Below, piece by piece: positions 8,674 through 17,605 of a stretch of 64,000 bases of DNA. A program made the translations under genes and the position numbers. The DNA is from an uncultured Gammaproteobacteria bacterium (GTDB taxonomy: Bacteria; Pseudomonadota; Gammaproteobacteria; Pseudomonadales; Pseudohongiellaceae). Below the pieces are notes generated by a model that was not told the DNA's origin, searched no databases, and worked only from the letters and a program-made list of their open reading frames with translations. Location: positions 90,761 to 154,760 of the forward strand of contig CAJXVC010000011.1 of the NCBI GenBank assembly GCA_913060975.1, given 5' to 3'. Every line of letters begins with the position of its first letter. The first letter of the stretch is position 1.

Positions 8674-9650
8674 GGCATTTCAATAAGGTTTCAAAATTAC
8701 CTAATCAATTGGCATTGCTGATATCGGTGCTGGTGCTGTCGAGCGTGGCAGTCGCCCAGGATCATTCGGGGCATGTTCAGTCACCGTCCGAAGATGAGAA
8801 GGAAAATAGCGTCCATGCCGAGTCGCAGCTTCATGCGGGGCATGAAGTCGGAAATACCCCCGTCACGCCCTCGGAATCCAGGCAAATGGAATCAATGCAG
8901 ATGGAGATGACTCAGGAAGCAGGGAGTGAGGGGGCAAGAGATCCTCATGCCTATTCGGGCGGCTACACTCGATCAGCAGGGCCCTACTCATTACCGGAAG
9001 CTGAGCAACTGCATCTGGCGGATGAAGAGATTCTCAGAGGCGTCTGGATAGATCGGCTGGAAACTCGCCAAGGTGATGCTGAGGATTTTCAGGAGCTTGC
9101 AGGACGTGTCTGGCTGGGTAACAGCTATCAACGCGTCATGTTGCGCACAGAGCTGGAATGGCGCGACCAGACGATTGAAGAATCCAAAACCGAACTTCTC
9201 TATACACGTGCCTTGTCACCCTTTTGGAATCTGGAAGTTGGCGGTCGTATTGATCATGGCGACAAAGAGCATAGGGAATGGTTCGCCTTCGGCGTTGCAG
9301 GGCTGGCGCCGTACTGGTTTGAGTTGAGTGCGACGGCCTATGTGAGTCCAGAGGGTCATTCTGCAGCGACGCTAGAGGGGGAATATGATTTATACCTGGG
9401 TCAGCGGCTGATCTTGCAGCCCAGGATGGAGCTGGATTTTTATGGCGATTCAGATCTCGAGGCTGGTCATGGCAAAGGGCTATCCAAAAGCCTGATGGGA
9501 TTTCGCCTGCGTTATGACTACGACCGGCAGTTCTCTCCTTATGTCGGTTACGAACGCGTCCACCGGCACGGCGAGACAGCAGGTGTCTTTGAGCCATTCG
9601 GGCAACATCGTGAAAACCAGTTGATCGCCGGGTTCCGGCTCTGGTTCTAA
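8670..9650 (+). CDS. copB: CopB/PcoB outer-membrane copper resistance protein
   Basis: 326 residues. Start ATG 8670 overlaps the copA stop in an ATGA, with GGGAGG upstream. A signal peptide (about 1-30, ending VAVAQ) is followed by a Met/His-rich region (HSGHVQ, ESMQMEMTQ) and then a C-terminal beta-barrel with WIDRLETRQG, GRVWLGNSYQ and a terminal aromatic (FRLWF). This matches the CopB family, thought to sequester or export copper at the outer membrane. Co-translation with copA is likely. Confidence 0.95.
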   Translation: MRHFNKVSKLPNQLALLISVLVLSSVAVAQDHSGHVQSPSEDEKENSVHAESQLHAGHEVGNTPVTPSESRQMESMQMEMTQEAGSEGARDPHAYSGGYTRSAGPYSLPEAEQLHLADEEILRGVWIDRLETRQGDAEDFQELAGRVWLGNSYQRVMLRTELEWRDQTIEESKTELLYTRALSPFWNLEVGGRIDHGDKEHREWFAFGVAGLAPYWFELSATAYVSPEGHSAATLEGEYDLYLGQRLILQPRMELDFYGDSDLEAGHGKGLSKSLMGFRLRYDYDRQFSPYVGYERVHRHGETAGVFEPFGQHRENQLIAGFRLWF

Positions 9651-9679
9651 ACAATGAAAATTTATCCTGGAGAAACTAT

Positions 9680-10084
9680 ATGAAAAATTTGTTTATTGTC
9701 ATTACCTTGTTTGTAGCTTGGAGCAATGCGGCCTTTGCTCACACCGCATTGTCGAAATCTACTCCGGCTGAGGGTGAAGTACTATCTACAGCCCCCACGA
9801 GTATTCAGCTTGTGTATACGGAATCGGTTCGCTTGCTGCGCGCTGAATTGCTACTGATTCGAAATGCTTCGTCTGAGAAAGTGGATATTGATTTCGAACC
9901 ATCTTCCACATCAGCCGAGCAATATTCCGTGACCTTGCCACATTTGACGAATGGGCAGTATCGAGTCGAATGGGCGGTCATGGGCGCAGATGGGCATCCG
10001 GTACAGGGCGATTTCTCATTCGAAATTGGTATGACGCCAGCCCATGGAAATAATGTGGAGAGCGATAGCCATGGCACGCACTGA
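9680..10084 (+). CDS. copC: CopC periplasmic copper-binding protein
   Basis: 134 residues with a signal peptide cleaved near FAHTA, so the mature protein starts with His, a known Cu(II) ligand in CopC. A single Ig-like beta-sandwich follows: HTALSKSTPAEG, then VEWAVMGADGHPVQGDFSFEI near the end, where the His of DGHPV is a further Cu(II) ligand. The C-terminus is His-rich (HGNNVESDSHGTH). It lacks the Met-rich loop of the two-site PcoC/CopC, suggesting a Cu(II)-only type. It sits between copB and copD. Confidence 0.95.
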   Translation: MKNLFIVITLFVAWSNAAFAHTALSKSTPAEGEVLSTAPTSIQLVYTESVRLLRAELLLIRNASSEKVDIDFEPSSTSAEQYSVTLPHLTNGQYRVEWAVMGADGHPVQGDFSFEIGMTPAHGNNVESDSHGTH

Positions 10085-10125
10085 GTATAGCCCTATACAG
10101 GGCGTTACCAAGAGGTAGTCGGGCA

Positions 10126-11025
10126 ATGATCTGGTCCATCATGAGTGTCGCCAGCAAGTTGTTCTACCTTGCTGGCATGGCGGCTGTGATTGGCGGCGCT
10201 AGCGCCTATCTATTGTTCCTTTCGGCGAATTTGATTCTCGTGCGCAAAATCGTTGCGTATGTTGTCACGTTTGCAGCCATTGGCTTGTTCGGATCCGTAA
10301 CTTATTTCATGTCTCAGGTTGGAATGATTAACGATGTTGGTCTGATGGGGATGTTCGACTGGTCCATGGCTGGCATGCTCATGGATACCAATCTGGGAAC
10401 CGGGAGCTTCTACAGGATACTCGCTTTCCTTGTGGCGATTCTGGGGTGGCTTGTCGTCTTGTACGACAGCCGCGACGAGCGCCTCTCAATGTCCAATCCC
10501 TTGATGATTTTGGCTTTGTTGATTTTGAGTGGAGGACTGTTCGCTTGGAGTACGACACTGACCGGACACGTTTCTACGCTGGATGTTGGCACTCGTATAG
10601 TGCTGTGCGTGCACCTGTTGGCGGTATGCGCCTGGATCGGATCGTTGTGGCCATTGCGAACAATCTGTAATTCAAGCGATGTCGATACAGTGACCTTGAT
10701 CATGGAGCGCTACGGAAAGATCGCCGTATTTGTAGTCGCCGCGCTGGTGTTGTCAGGACTCTGGATGGTTCTGCAGCTACTGAATGAACCACAGGAAATT
10801 GTAACAACCACTTACGGTAGAGTGCTGGCATTGAAACTAATAGCAGTAACGGGCATCGTCGCCATTGCAGCGAGGCACAAGTTCAGCCTGGTGCCAGGTC
10901 TGAATGAAGCCAACGGTATGCAGCGACTTCAGAAGTCCATAGATAGGGAGATTAGCGTAGCCCTGCTGATTGTGATTGTTACAGCGGTCTTGACGACCGT
11001 GATTGGCCCAGAGATGGATCATTAA
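10126..11025 (+). CDS. copD: CopD inner-membrane copper protein
   Basis: 299 residues, with about eight predicted helices. It matches the CopD/PcoD family, thought to take copper from CopC across the inner membrane. TLTGHVSTLD and CVHLLAVCAWIGSLWPL contain the conserved histidines of the CopD fold. It starts 41 bp after copC and ends the copABCD operon, 5 bp before the next putative promoter. Confidence 0.93.
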   Translation: MIWSIMSVASKLFYLAGMAAVIGGASAYLLFLSANLILVRKIVAYVVTFAAIGLFGSVTYFMSQVGMINDVGLMGMFDWSMAGMLMDTNLGTGSFYRILAFLVAILGWLVVLYDSRDERLSMSNPLMILALLILSGGLFAWSTTLTGHVSTLDVGTRIVLCVHLLAVCAWIGSLWPLRTICNSSDVDTVTLIMERYGKIAVFVVAALVLSGLWMVLQLLNEPQEIVTTTYGRVLALKLIAVTGIVAIAARHKFSLVPGLNEANGMQRLQKSIDREISVALLIVIVTAVLTTVIGPEMDH

Positions 11026-11030
11026 AAGAG

Positions 11031-11061
11031 TTGACTTGTGAGTTACTCACAGGTTTAGCAT
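11031..11061 (+). promoter_or_regulatory. MerR-type promoter of the regulator/copper-ATPase unit
   Basis: TTGACT (11031-11036) and TAGCAT (11056-11061) are separated by 19 bp. The spacer contains a perfect 6-3-6 dyad, TGTGAG-TTA-CTCACA (11037-11051). This is the geometry of MerR-family operators. It is 144 bp upstream of the MerR-family gene at 11205, which is therefore probably autoregulated together with the ATPase. Confidence 0.65.
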
Positions 11062-11204
11062 CAGTAAAGATGGTTGTTGGTCCAAGGAGTGAAGATCAGG
11101 TATGGGTACTAGTCTAATGAGAATTCTTTATGGAATAAACGACACAGATACGAAGACGGTGAAGTTGAAAGGAAAAATCGTGAAAAAAGATTGAGATAAG
11201 CCCT

Positions 11205-11612
11205 ATGAAAGTCACTGATCTTGCAAGAAAGTTATCGATCACACCGGATTCAGTCCGCTATTACACCAGAATCGGGTTGCTGAATCCGCGCAAAAATCAT
11301 ACAAATGGTTACAGGGATTACGGCCAACGTGATCAATTGAGGCTCAATTTTATTCTAAGTGCAAGGCAATTGGGTTTCAGTATTGATGACATTGAACAAA
11401 TCATCGGCATTGCAAATCAAGGCGAAACCCCATGCCCGTTTGTCCGCGAACTGATTGCACAACGACTTGCTGAAACGGAAGAAAAATTCAACTCGTTGGT
11501 AAAACTCCGTGAGCAGATGAGCCTAGCATTGACGCAATGGAAAGAAGAGCCCAATAAGGAGCCAACGGCAGATATGATTTGCCACCTGATTGAAAATTTC
11601 GAACATGGATAA
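11205..11612 (+). CDS. MerR-family metal-responsive regulator
   Basis: 135 residues. The N-terminal winged HTH includes [15 protein letters not shown] and GYRDYGQRD, followed by a coiled dimerisation helix. Only two cysteines are present: Cys77 (ETPCPFV), at the position of MerR Cys82, and Cys126 (DMICHLIE). The CueR-type CxxxxxxxC loop is absent, so metal specificity cannot be read from textbook motifs. Its overlap with the copper ATPase gene suggests a copper or silver sensor. It probably acts on 11031-11061 and perhaps on the copABCD promoter. Confidence 0.85.
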   Translation: MKVTDLARKLSITPDSVRYYTRIGLLNPRKNHTNGYRDYGQRDQLRLNFILSARQLGFSIDDIEQIIGIANQGETPCPFVRELIAQRLAETEEKFNSLVKLREQMSLALTQWKEEPNKEPTADMICHLIENFEHG

Positions 11613-11619
11613 ATTATAC

Positions 11620-13941
11620 ATGGAACACAAAGACCACAATCAACAAAATTCTCAGCCAGGTGAAAAGCTACAGGATCCTGTCTGTGGAATGCAGGTAGAG
11701 CAAGATTCTGAGTATCAGTTTGACTACAACGGTGAATCGTACGCGTTCTGCAGTGATCACTGCCTGCAGAAATTTTCCAGGAGTCCAGAACAGTATTTGA
11801 ACGCGCCGGAGGAGCCGGAGAATGCTTCCGAAAATCCGGATGCCTGGTATACCTGCCCCATGCATCCCGAAATCAGGCAAATTGGGCCGGGTACCTGTCC
11901 CAAGTGCGGCATGGCGCTGGAGCCGGAAACGCCGGGTCTTGACGATGAGGAGAACCCTGAATTGGCAGACTTTCGTCAGCGCTTTTGGTTGTCGCTGCCG
12001 TTTACGCTGCTTGTATTCGTTTTGGCCATGTTCGGTCATGGTCGAGGCTGGCTCCCGTCCGGATGGCAACCCTGGGTCGAACTCGTGTTAACCACGCCAG
12101 TCGTGCTGTGGTCGGGACTACCGTTCTTTATTCGCGGCGCTCAGTCGGTAGTCAACAGAAGCCCAAATATGTGGACATTGATAGGGCTGGGTACCTCACT
12201 CGCCTATCTCTACAGCGTTGTTGCAACTGTTGTACCGGGTATATTTCCGGAATCATTTATAATCGATGGACAAGTTGCTGTGTATTTCGAGGCGGCTGCC
12301 GTCATTATCACGCTGACACTCCTTGGACAATTGATGGAGCTGAAGGCCAGAGAGAAAACTTCAGCGGCTATCAAGGCATTGCTCGACCTGGCACCGAAAA
12401 CGGCAAGGCGTATCAATGACGATGGCGAGGAAGAAGAAGTCTCTATTGACAGTATTCAGGTGGGAGATCGATTGCGAGTTACCCCGGGGGAGAAAATACC
12501 GGTCGATGGTGTCGTTGTCGAAGGCCGTAGTTCCGTAGACGAGTCCATGTTAACTGGAGAGCCCTTACCCGTCGGTAAAGAGGAAGGTGACAAAGTGATC
12601 GGCGCCACACAAAACACCAGTGGCAGTCTTGTTATCCGTTCCGAGTTGGTAGGCGAAGATACTACTCTGTCACAAATTGTTCAGATGGTGGCACAGGCCC
12701 AGCGTTCCCGGGCACCAATGCAGAGATTGGCTGATATTGTAGCGGGTTATTTCGTTCTCACCGTAGTGGCAATTGCTGTAGTCACATTCTTTGTGTGGGG
12801 ATTCCTCGGTCCACAGCCAGCCTGGGTATACGGGCTAATTAATGCGGTGGCCGTTTTGATTATCGCCTGCCCTTGTGCGCTAGGTTTGGCAACGCCGATG
12901 TCCATCATGGTGGCGACAGGAAAGGCGGCGAATCACGGCGTACTATTCAAGGATGCTGCGGCCATCGAGTCACTCAAGAAAATCACGGCAGTTGTGGTCG
13001 ACAAGACTGGCACATTGACGAAAGGAAAGCCTGTTTTTCGTGAAGCTGGAGCGATGGGAGAAGAAGATAGCGATTCGATTCTCCAACTGGCAGCCAGCCT
13101 GGACCAGGGCAGCGAGCACCCATTAGCAAAAGCGATTGTTACAGCAGCACGGGAACGTGAACTGAAGCTGAGTTCCGTAGACGAGTTTGATTCTGCCAGT
13201 GGTATTGGCGTAACCGGTGTAGTCGATGGCAAGAAACTGGCCCTGGGTAATACAACATTCATGAAACAGATGGATATTGATATTACGGAGGCAGCTGGGC
13301 TTGTAGAGACCATGAACGGTGAAGGTGCAAGCATCATCTACATGGGAAGTTCGGGACAATTGCTGGGAATCCTGGCAGTCGCTGATCCGATTAAAGAAAG
13401 CACTGCCGAAGCGATCGAGGCATTGCATGGACGTGGTTTGAAGGTAATCATGGCGACGGGCGACGGGGAAGCCACAGCCAAAGCTGTTGCTCGTAAGCTG
13501 GACATTGATGAAGTCCACAGTGAGGTCACTCCCGAGGACAAGATGAAACTCATTGAGAGACTGCAGCAAGAGGGTCATCGCGTGGCGATGGCAGGAGATG
13601 GAATCAACGATGCTCCAGCATTGGCAAAGGCCGATGTCGGTATCGCCATGGGAACAGGCACTGATGTTGCCATGAGCAGTGCCCAAGTAACCCTGGTTAA
13701 GGGTGATCTCAGAGGAATAGTGCAAGCACGCCTGGTCTCTGAGCAAACAGTCATCAATATGCGTCAGAATTTGATTTTCGCTTTGATGTACAACAGTGTT
13801 GGTGTGCCAATAGCGGCAGGTGTCCTATTCCCATTTTTCGGAATATTACTTTCTCCCTTGATTGCTGCGCTTGCAATGAGTCTGAGTTCAGTTTCTGTTG
13901 TCGGTAACGCATTGAGGTTAAGAACGCAGAAGATTAGTTAA
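11620..13941 (+). CDS. copA: P1B-type copper-exporting ATPase
   Basis: About 773 residues. The N-terminus has a YHS/TRASH-type module ([16 protein letters not shown]) and a heavy-metal-binding domain ([22 protein letters not shown]) instead of HMA domains. Eight membrane helices are expected. The transport motif [10 protein letters not shown] is at about 417-426, the phosphorylation motif DKTGTLTKG follows, and [10 protein letters not shown] marks the hinge. It pumps Cu(I)/Ag(I) from the cytoplasm to the periplasm. ATG 11605 is an alternative start that overlaps the regulator's end. Confidence 0.95.
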   Translation: MEHKDHNQQNSQPGEKLQDPVCGMQVEQDSEYQFDYNGESYAFCSDHCLQKFSRSPEQYLNAPEEPENASENPDAWYTCPMHPEIRQIGPGTCPKCGMALEPETPGLDDEENPELADFRQRFWLSLPFTLLVFVLAMFGHGRGWLPSGWQPWVELVLTTPVVLWSGLPFFIRGAQSVVNRSPNMWTLIGLGTSLAYLYSVVATVVPGIFPESFIIDGQVAVYFEAAAVIITLTLLGQLMELKAREKTSAAIKALLDLAPKTARRINDDGEEEEVSIDSIQVGDRLRVTPGEKIPVDGVVVEGRSSVDESMLTGEPLPVGKEEGDKVIGATQNTSGSLVIRSELVGEDTTLSQIVQMVAQAQRSRAPMQRLADIVAGYFVLTVVAIAVVTFFVWGFLGPQPAWVYGLINAVAVLIIACPCALGLATPMSIMVATGKAANHGVLFKDAAAIESLKKITAVVVDKTGTLTKGKPVFREAGAMGEEDSDSILQLAASLDQGSEHPLAKAIVTAARERELKLSSVDEFDSASGIGVTGVVDGKKLALGNTTFMKQMDIDITEAAGLVETMNGEGASIIYMGSSGQLLGILAVADPIKESTAEAIEALHGRGLKVIMATGDGEATAKAVARKLDIDEVHSEVTPEDKMKLIERLQQEGHRVAMAGDGINDAPALAKADVGIAMGTGTDVAMSSAQVTLVKGDLRGIVQARLVSEQTVINMRQNLIFALMYNSVGVPIAAGVLFPFFGILLSPLIAALAMSLSSVSVVGNALRLRTQKIS

Positions 13942-14027
13942 TACATTTGTATGAGGGTTTCAACTGAGGAGATTGAAGCGAATGAATATTGACTCTCAAT
14001 GCCAACCGCATTGACCAGGAGGATGCT

Positions 14028-14282
14028 ATGAAGATTGATGCAGTGAAATTTGGTCTGGCGGCAGCCTATGCCGTCGTGATTTTTTGGGTGGTTTGTACGA
14101 TAGTCGTCGTGTTGTTGCCTGGCATGACTATGAGTATGAGCGGTTACATGATGCACGCCGATTTTAGCGGCATGGCTTGGCAGATGGGGATAGCGGGATT
14201 TGTTGCAGGCTTGATGCTTTGGGCTTTGATGGCTGGTGTATTTGCCTGGTTGTTGGCGTCAATCTATAACAGAATGGTGTAG
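14028..14282 (+). CDS. DUF5676-like two-helix membrane protein
   Basis: 84 residues. ATG 14028 follows a strong AGGAGG with 5-nt spacing; upstream in-frame starts lack one. It has two membrane helices (about 10-32 and 50-78) separated by a Met-rich loop (PGMTMSMSGYMMHADFSGM). It looks like DUF5676 proteins, often found beside copper ATPases and DUF2933 genes. The Met-rich periplasmic loop suggests contact with Cu(I) or Ag(I), but no function is established. Confidence 0.75.
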   Translation: MKIDAVKFGLAAAYAVVIFWVVCTIVVVLLPGMTMSMSGYMMHADFSGMAWQMGIAGFVAGLMLWALMAGVFAWLLASIYNRMV

Positions 14283-14286
14283 CGCT

Positions 14287-14550
14287 ATGAATATCTCATT
14301 CTGGTCCAGTAAGAATGGATTTGTAGCGTTGCTTTTCATCGCCGCCGTTTCCTATTTTTTATTGATAGAGCATCGCCAACATTTTTTTGAGTGGCTTCCC
14401 TATTTGATAATTCTTGCCTGCCCTGCAATGCACTTGTTCATGCATCATGGTCATGGTGGGCGCTCGGATACTGATTCCAACGGTAACTCAGATTATAACT
14501 CTCGTCGTTCAGGAAATGGGGCCGGTTCGAATGATGAGCGAGTGAGCTAG
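14287..14550 (+). CDS. DUF2933-like membrane protein
   Basis: 87 residues, 4 bp after the previous stop, so co-translated. Two short hydrophobic segments (about 11-27 and 36-50) are followed by CPAMHLFMHHGHGG and a Ser/Asn/Gly-rich hydrophilic tail. The His-rich MHHGHGG cluster after the second helix is typical of DUF2933. Members are usually neighbours of copper-efflux genes. Role unknown; metal binding by the His cluster is inference. Confidence 0.8.
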   Translation: MNISFWSSKNGFVALLFIAAVSYFLLIEHRQHFFEWLPYLIILACPAMHLFMHHGHGGRSDTDSNGNSDYNSRRSGNGAGSNDERVS

Positions 14551-14569
14551 GAATCTTGGAGATGTTGTA

Positions 14570-15226
14570 ATGGAAAATCAATCTGACTATGGATTGTGGA
14601 TGCTCGTAATACTAAATTCGGCGATTTTTATCTTCTTCGCGTTCAGTTTCACGAAACCACAAACAAAGACTGATTGGCGCAGTCTGGGTGGGTTTTCCGC
14701 GTTCATTGTGGCCTTGTTTACAGAGATGTACGGTTTTCCTCTGACTATCTATTTTCTGTCAGGATGGCTAAGTGAGCATTACCCAGGTACCGACTTTCTT
14801 ACCCATGAGAACGGCCATTTACTGCATACGCTATTAGGGTTGCAGGGAAATGCGCATTTCGATGCGCTGCATATCGTTTCCAATGTGCTGATTATTGCCG
14901 GGTTCTTTATTCTGGCCTCTGCATGGAGTGTATTACATAGTGCTCAAAAAGCGGGCGAACCCGCTACTTCGGGTTGGTATGCACGCTGCCGTCACCCCCA
15001 GTATCTGGCCTTTATTGTCATCATGTTCGGCTTCCTGCTGCAGTGGCCTACTTTGCCCACTTTAGTGATGTTTCCGGTACTGGTTGCGGTGTATCTTCGG
15101 TTGGCGAATAAAGAAGAACAGCTTGCGCTGGAACAATTTGGCAGCGGCTATAAGGAATATATGAAGACAACACCAGCCTGGTTGCCGCGCATAAACCTCA
15201 ATGAGACTGGTGTGAATCAGTCGTAA
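14570..15226 (+). CDS. ICMT/PEMT-like membrane methyltransferase family protein
   Basis: 218 residues, with about five or six membrane helices. The C-terminal half carries the isoprenylcysteine carboxyl methyltransferase-like fold: GWYARCRHPQYLAFIVIMFGF (SAM-binding RHPxY), LRLANKEEQLALEQFGSGYKEYM and a final TPAWLP. It probably methylates a lipid or small membrane substrate, which cannot be named. Versions of this protein recur downstream of copper ATPase/DUF2933 genes in proteobacterial metal islands. It is co-oriented with both flanking genes. Confidence 0.85.
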   Translation: MENQSDYGLWMLVILNSAIFIFFAFSFTKPQTKTDWRSLGGFSAFIVALFTEMYGFPLTIYFLSGWLSEHYPGTDFLTHENGHLLHTLLGLQGNAHFDALHIVSNVLIIAGFFILASAWSVLHSAQKAGEPATSGWYARCRHPQYLAFIVIMFGFLLQWPTLPTLVMFPVLVAVYLRLANKEEQLALEQFGSGYKEYMKTTPAWLPRINLNETGVNQS

Positions 15227-15264
15227 CTGGAAGCCAGAATTAAAGTTGCTCGGTGAGAATCGGT

Positions 15265-16029
15265 ATGATTAGCAAGTTTGACTATAAAAATGAGTTGCGG
15301 ACACTCCAGATGCAGCTCGTCAAATGGCAAAAACATATTATTTGCAGTGGGCAACGTTGCCTCATTATTCTGGAAGGCAGGGATGCCAGCGGTAAAGATG
15401 GTGCCATTAAGCGTATCACGGCACATGCCAGCCCCCGAGACACTCGAATAGTTGCGCCTGGAAAGCCAACAGAGCGGGATATTCGAGCGTGGTATTTTCA
15501 GCGTTTTGTTGTGCAGTTTCCAATAAATGGTGAGCTCGTGATTTTTAACAGGAGCTGGTACAACAGGGCTGGAGTTGAAAAGGTGATGGGCTATTGTAGT
15601 GATGAGGACTATGAAGAATTCATGGCCACAGTTAATGAATTTGAATCGCTCTTGCAGAAATCAGGCATCAATTTGTTTAAGTATTACCTTGATATAAGCA
15701 AAGAAGAACAAATACGTCGTCTGGACCAACGTCGGAGCAGCCCATTTAAACAATGGAAAATCAGCCCCGTTGATGACGCCGCTGTTGAACTCTGGGATGA
15801 ATACACCAAGGCAAGAAACGTCATGCTTGACAATACAAGCACCGGCTCTGTGCCGTGGTTCATTGTCAAGGCTAACAATAAGCGAAGCGCGAGACTAAAC
15901 CTGATCCGGGACTTGCTGCGGCGCACAAACTGTGAGGCGCTGGATCAGGATGTATGCTGTCCCGATAACTCGATTGTGTTTCCATTTCACCGAAACCAGC
16001 CGGGTCTCCTGCAAAAGCTCTATAGCTAG
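15265..16029 (+). CDS. Polyphosphate kinase 2 family protein
   Basis: 254 residues; ATG 15265 has GGTGAG 7 nt upstream, and GTG 15253 is an alternative. Cytoplasmic P-loop kinase that transfers phosphate between polyphosphate and nucleotides. Walker A is ILEGRDASGKDGAIKRI, Walker B lies in VIFNRSWYNRAGVEKVMGY, and the lid is RLDQRRSSPFKQWKISPVD. The length fits one-domain PPK2. Whether it makes ADP/GDP or ATP is not clear. Its place in the island suggests polyphosphate turnover linked to metal stress (inference). Confidence 0.93.
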   Translation: MISKFDYKNELRTLQMQLVKWQKHIICSGQRCLIILEGRDASGKDGAIKRITAHASPRDTRIVAPGKPTERDIRAWYFQRFVVQFPINGELVIFNRSWYNRAGVEKVMGYCSDEDYEEFMATVNEFESLLQKSGINLFKYYLDISKEEQIRRLDQRRSSPFKQWKISPVDDAAVELWDEYTKARNVMLDNTSTGSVPWFIVKANNKRSARLNLIRDLLRRTNCEALDQDVCCPDNSIVFPFHRNQPGLLQKLYS

Positions 16030-16078
16030 GCGGGATAGATTAGTTCCTCGTCAAGATGACTCAACTGGAGAGTGTATT

Positions 16079-16537
16079 ATGCAAATCGAGTCTTTACGTG
16101 ATGTGTTGCGCTGGGCGAGGGAATATCATCAGCGGGCACATGAATGCGCTCAACACTGCAGCGATTCCGGACAATCTGAACGGACTAAACTCCTGCTGCG
16201 ATATCTTGCTGATCACGAAGCAAAGCTTGTATCTACGCTCGATGCATTCGAAGAAACCGCACATGTTAACGCGTTGAATACCTGGTGCGTGGAGTACCTA
16301 CAAAAGCACCCGGTTGTGCCTCATGAAAACTGCATCAAGCCACTGGCTGACCTGTCTGCCGACGAGATCTTTCTCAATGTTATGCATCAACACGAACAAA
16401 TTATGGATTTATATGAACATCTTCTAGCCCAATTCCCTGCTGGGCATGCAGCAGAATTTTTGAAAGGATTAAGAGAGCTCGAAGAACACGAGGACATGCA
16501 AATGGCGAAACACTATCAGCAACTGGAGGACTTGTAA
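16079..16537 (+). CDS. Helical His/Glu-rich protein, ferritin/hemerythrin-like
   Basis: 152 residues, starting at ATG 16079 after CTGGAG. It is almost wholly alpha-helical by composition, with histidines and acidic residues in helix-compatible spacing (WAREYHQRAHECAQHC, YLADHEAK, NVMHQHEQIMDLYEHL, ELEEHEDMQMAKHYQQLE). This suggests a four-helix bundle with a di-metal site, but no named family is certain. No signal peptide, so it is cytoplasmic. It lies 50 bp after the PPK2 gene on the same strand. Confidence 0.7.
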   Translation: MQIESLRDVLRWAREYHQRAHECAQHCSDSGQSERTKLLLRYLADHEAKLVSTLDAFEETAHVNALNTWCVEYLQKHPVVPHENCIKPLADLSADEIFLNVMHQHEQIMDLYEHLLAQFPAGHAAEFLKGLRELEEHEDMQMAKHYQQLEDL

Positions 16538-16692
16538 GAAAAGAGCGTAAGTACTTGGGCCAGCCTGCCTCTCCAGTTGTACTGTTATGCTTGATGCCTG
16601 GTTACATTAGCAGGCTTGAAACGAATCACCAAGCATGCGTGACAAAGGGGTGAGAATTAAACCTGAAAATCGGAAAACCGAAGGAGGAGAGA

Positions 16693-17163
16693 ATGCATTT
16701 TTCAGCAAGACTATTTGGTCGGGGTTTGGCGCTGACCGTTCTATTAATCGGTCTGTCTCATCAAGCATTGGGGCAGCAACATGGCGACGCAGGGAGCGAC
16801 CATGACCATTCCGGCGGGTCCATGGGTATGAAGAATCAGGAGCAGATGATGGCCATGCATGAACATATGCAGGACATGCAGTCTTTGATGTCCGAGATTC
16901 GCGAGGAAGACGACCCGGAGCGTCGGCAGCAGCTGATGCAGGAGCATATGCTGCAAATGCAGAGCAGCATGGGAATGATGGAAGGCATGAGGGGAGGTGC
17001 CGGGTCGGATGACGATCAGACGGACGCCAATGCCACTTCCATGCAGGAGATGCAAGACCGGATGCAGATGATGCAGGAGCGTATGCAGATGATGCACATG
17101 ATGATGAGGCAGATGATGTCACATATGCAGCAGCAGGGAACTGCCGACGCCGCCGAAAATTGA
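16693..17163 (+). CDS. Exported methionine-rich protein, probable Cu/Ag binding
   Basis: 156 residues with a signal peptide (about 1-28, ending QALGQQ) and start preceded by GGAGGAGAG. After His/Asp residues (HGDAGSDHDHSGGSMGM) the protein is dominated by repeated MQxMMxxM helices (MAMHEHMQDMQSLM, MQMMQERMQMMHMMMRQMM). About one residue in four to five of the mature part is Met, organised as an amphipathic helix, suggesting a periplasmic Cu(I)/Ag(I) sponge. No recognised domain; binding is inferred from composition. Confidence 0.75.
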   Translation: MHFSARLFGRGLALTVLLIGLSHQALGQQHGDAGSDHDHSGGSMGMKNQEQMMAMHEHMQDMQSLMSEIREEDDPERRQQLMQEHMLQMQSSMGMMEGMRGGAGSDDDQTDANATSMQEMQDRMQMMQERMQMMHMMMRQMMSHMQQQGTADAAEN

Positions 17164-17192
17164 GTGTTTAAGGAGGCAGCGGCCGGTCACGC

Positions 17193-17528
17193 TCAGGCCG
17201 ACCAGTTTTTCTCCAGCAAGGCGTGTTTGCCGGGCTTGTCCAACCAGTCATCGGCATCGTCTGGAGGCAGTTTTGCCTCGCTGATATTGGGCCAGTGAGT
17301 GGCGAGTTCCCTGTTCAAGGAGAGGAATTTTTCTTGCTCTTGCGGTAATTCGTTCTCGGTATAGATGGCATCGGCCGGGCATTCCGGTTCACATAATGCG
17401 CAATCAATACACTCTTCCGGATTGATGACTAGCATGTTTGGTCCTTCATAGAAGCAATCAACCGGGCATACCTCGACACAATCAGTGTATTTGCACTTAA
17501 TGCAGTTTTCGCCAACAACATAAGTCAT
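17193..17528 (-). CDS. fdxA: FdxA-type 7Fe ferredoxin
   Basis: 111 residues; the start at MTYVVGENC is the family start, and an upstream hydrophobic in-frame extension is not supported. Two cluster motifs, [18 protein letters not shown] and [12 protein letters not shown], fit a [3Fe-4S]/[4Fe-4S] ferredoxin of the FdxA type. The C-terminal part ([15 protein letters not shown]) is also typical. It is a cytoplasmic electron carrier. It is divergent from the APC permease and convergent with the Met-rich gene; why it lies in the metal island is not evident. Confidence 0.95.
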   Translation of the reverse strand: MTYVVGENCIKCKYTDCVEVCPVDCFYEGPNMLVINPEECIDCALCEPECPADAIYTENELPQEQEKFLSLNRELATHWPNISEAKLPPDDADDWLDKPGKHALLEKNWSA

Positions 17529-17605
17529 GATCGGAGCCCTCAAACAGTACGGACATAAATATCTTAACACCAAAATCAAAATCAAAACCAATATAGGGAT
17601 TACTT

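Noticed and set aside
9136..9654. 172-residue open frame on the minus strand
   Set aside because: It is the shadow of copB; Arg/His-rich, with no motif or ribosome site.
13123..13746. 207-residue minus-strand open frame inside the copper ATPase
   Set aside because: It is antisense to conserved P-type ATPase motifs and is not itself protein-like.
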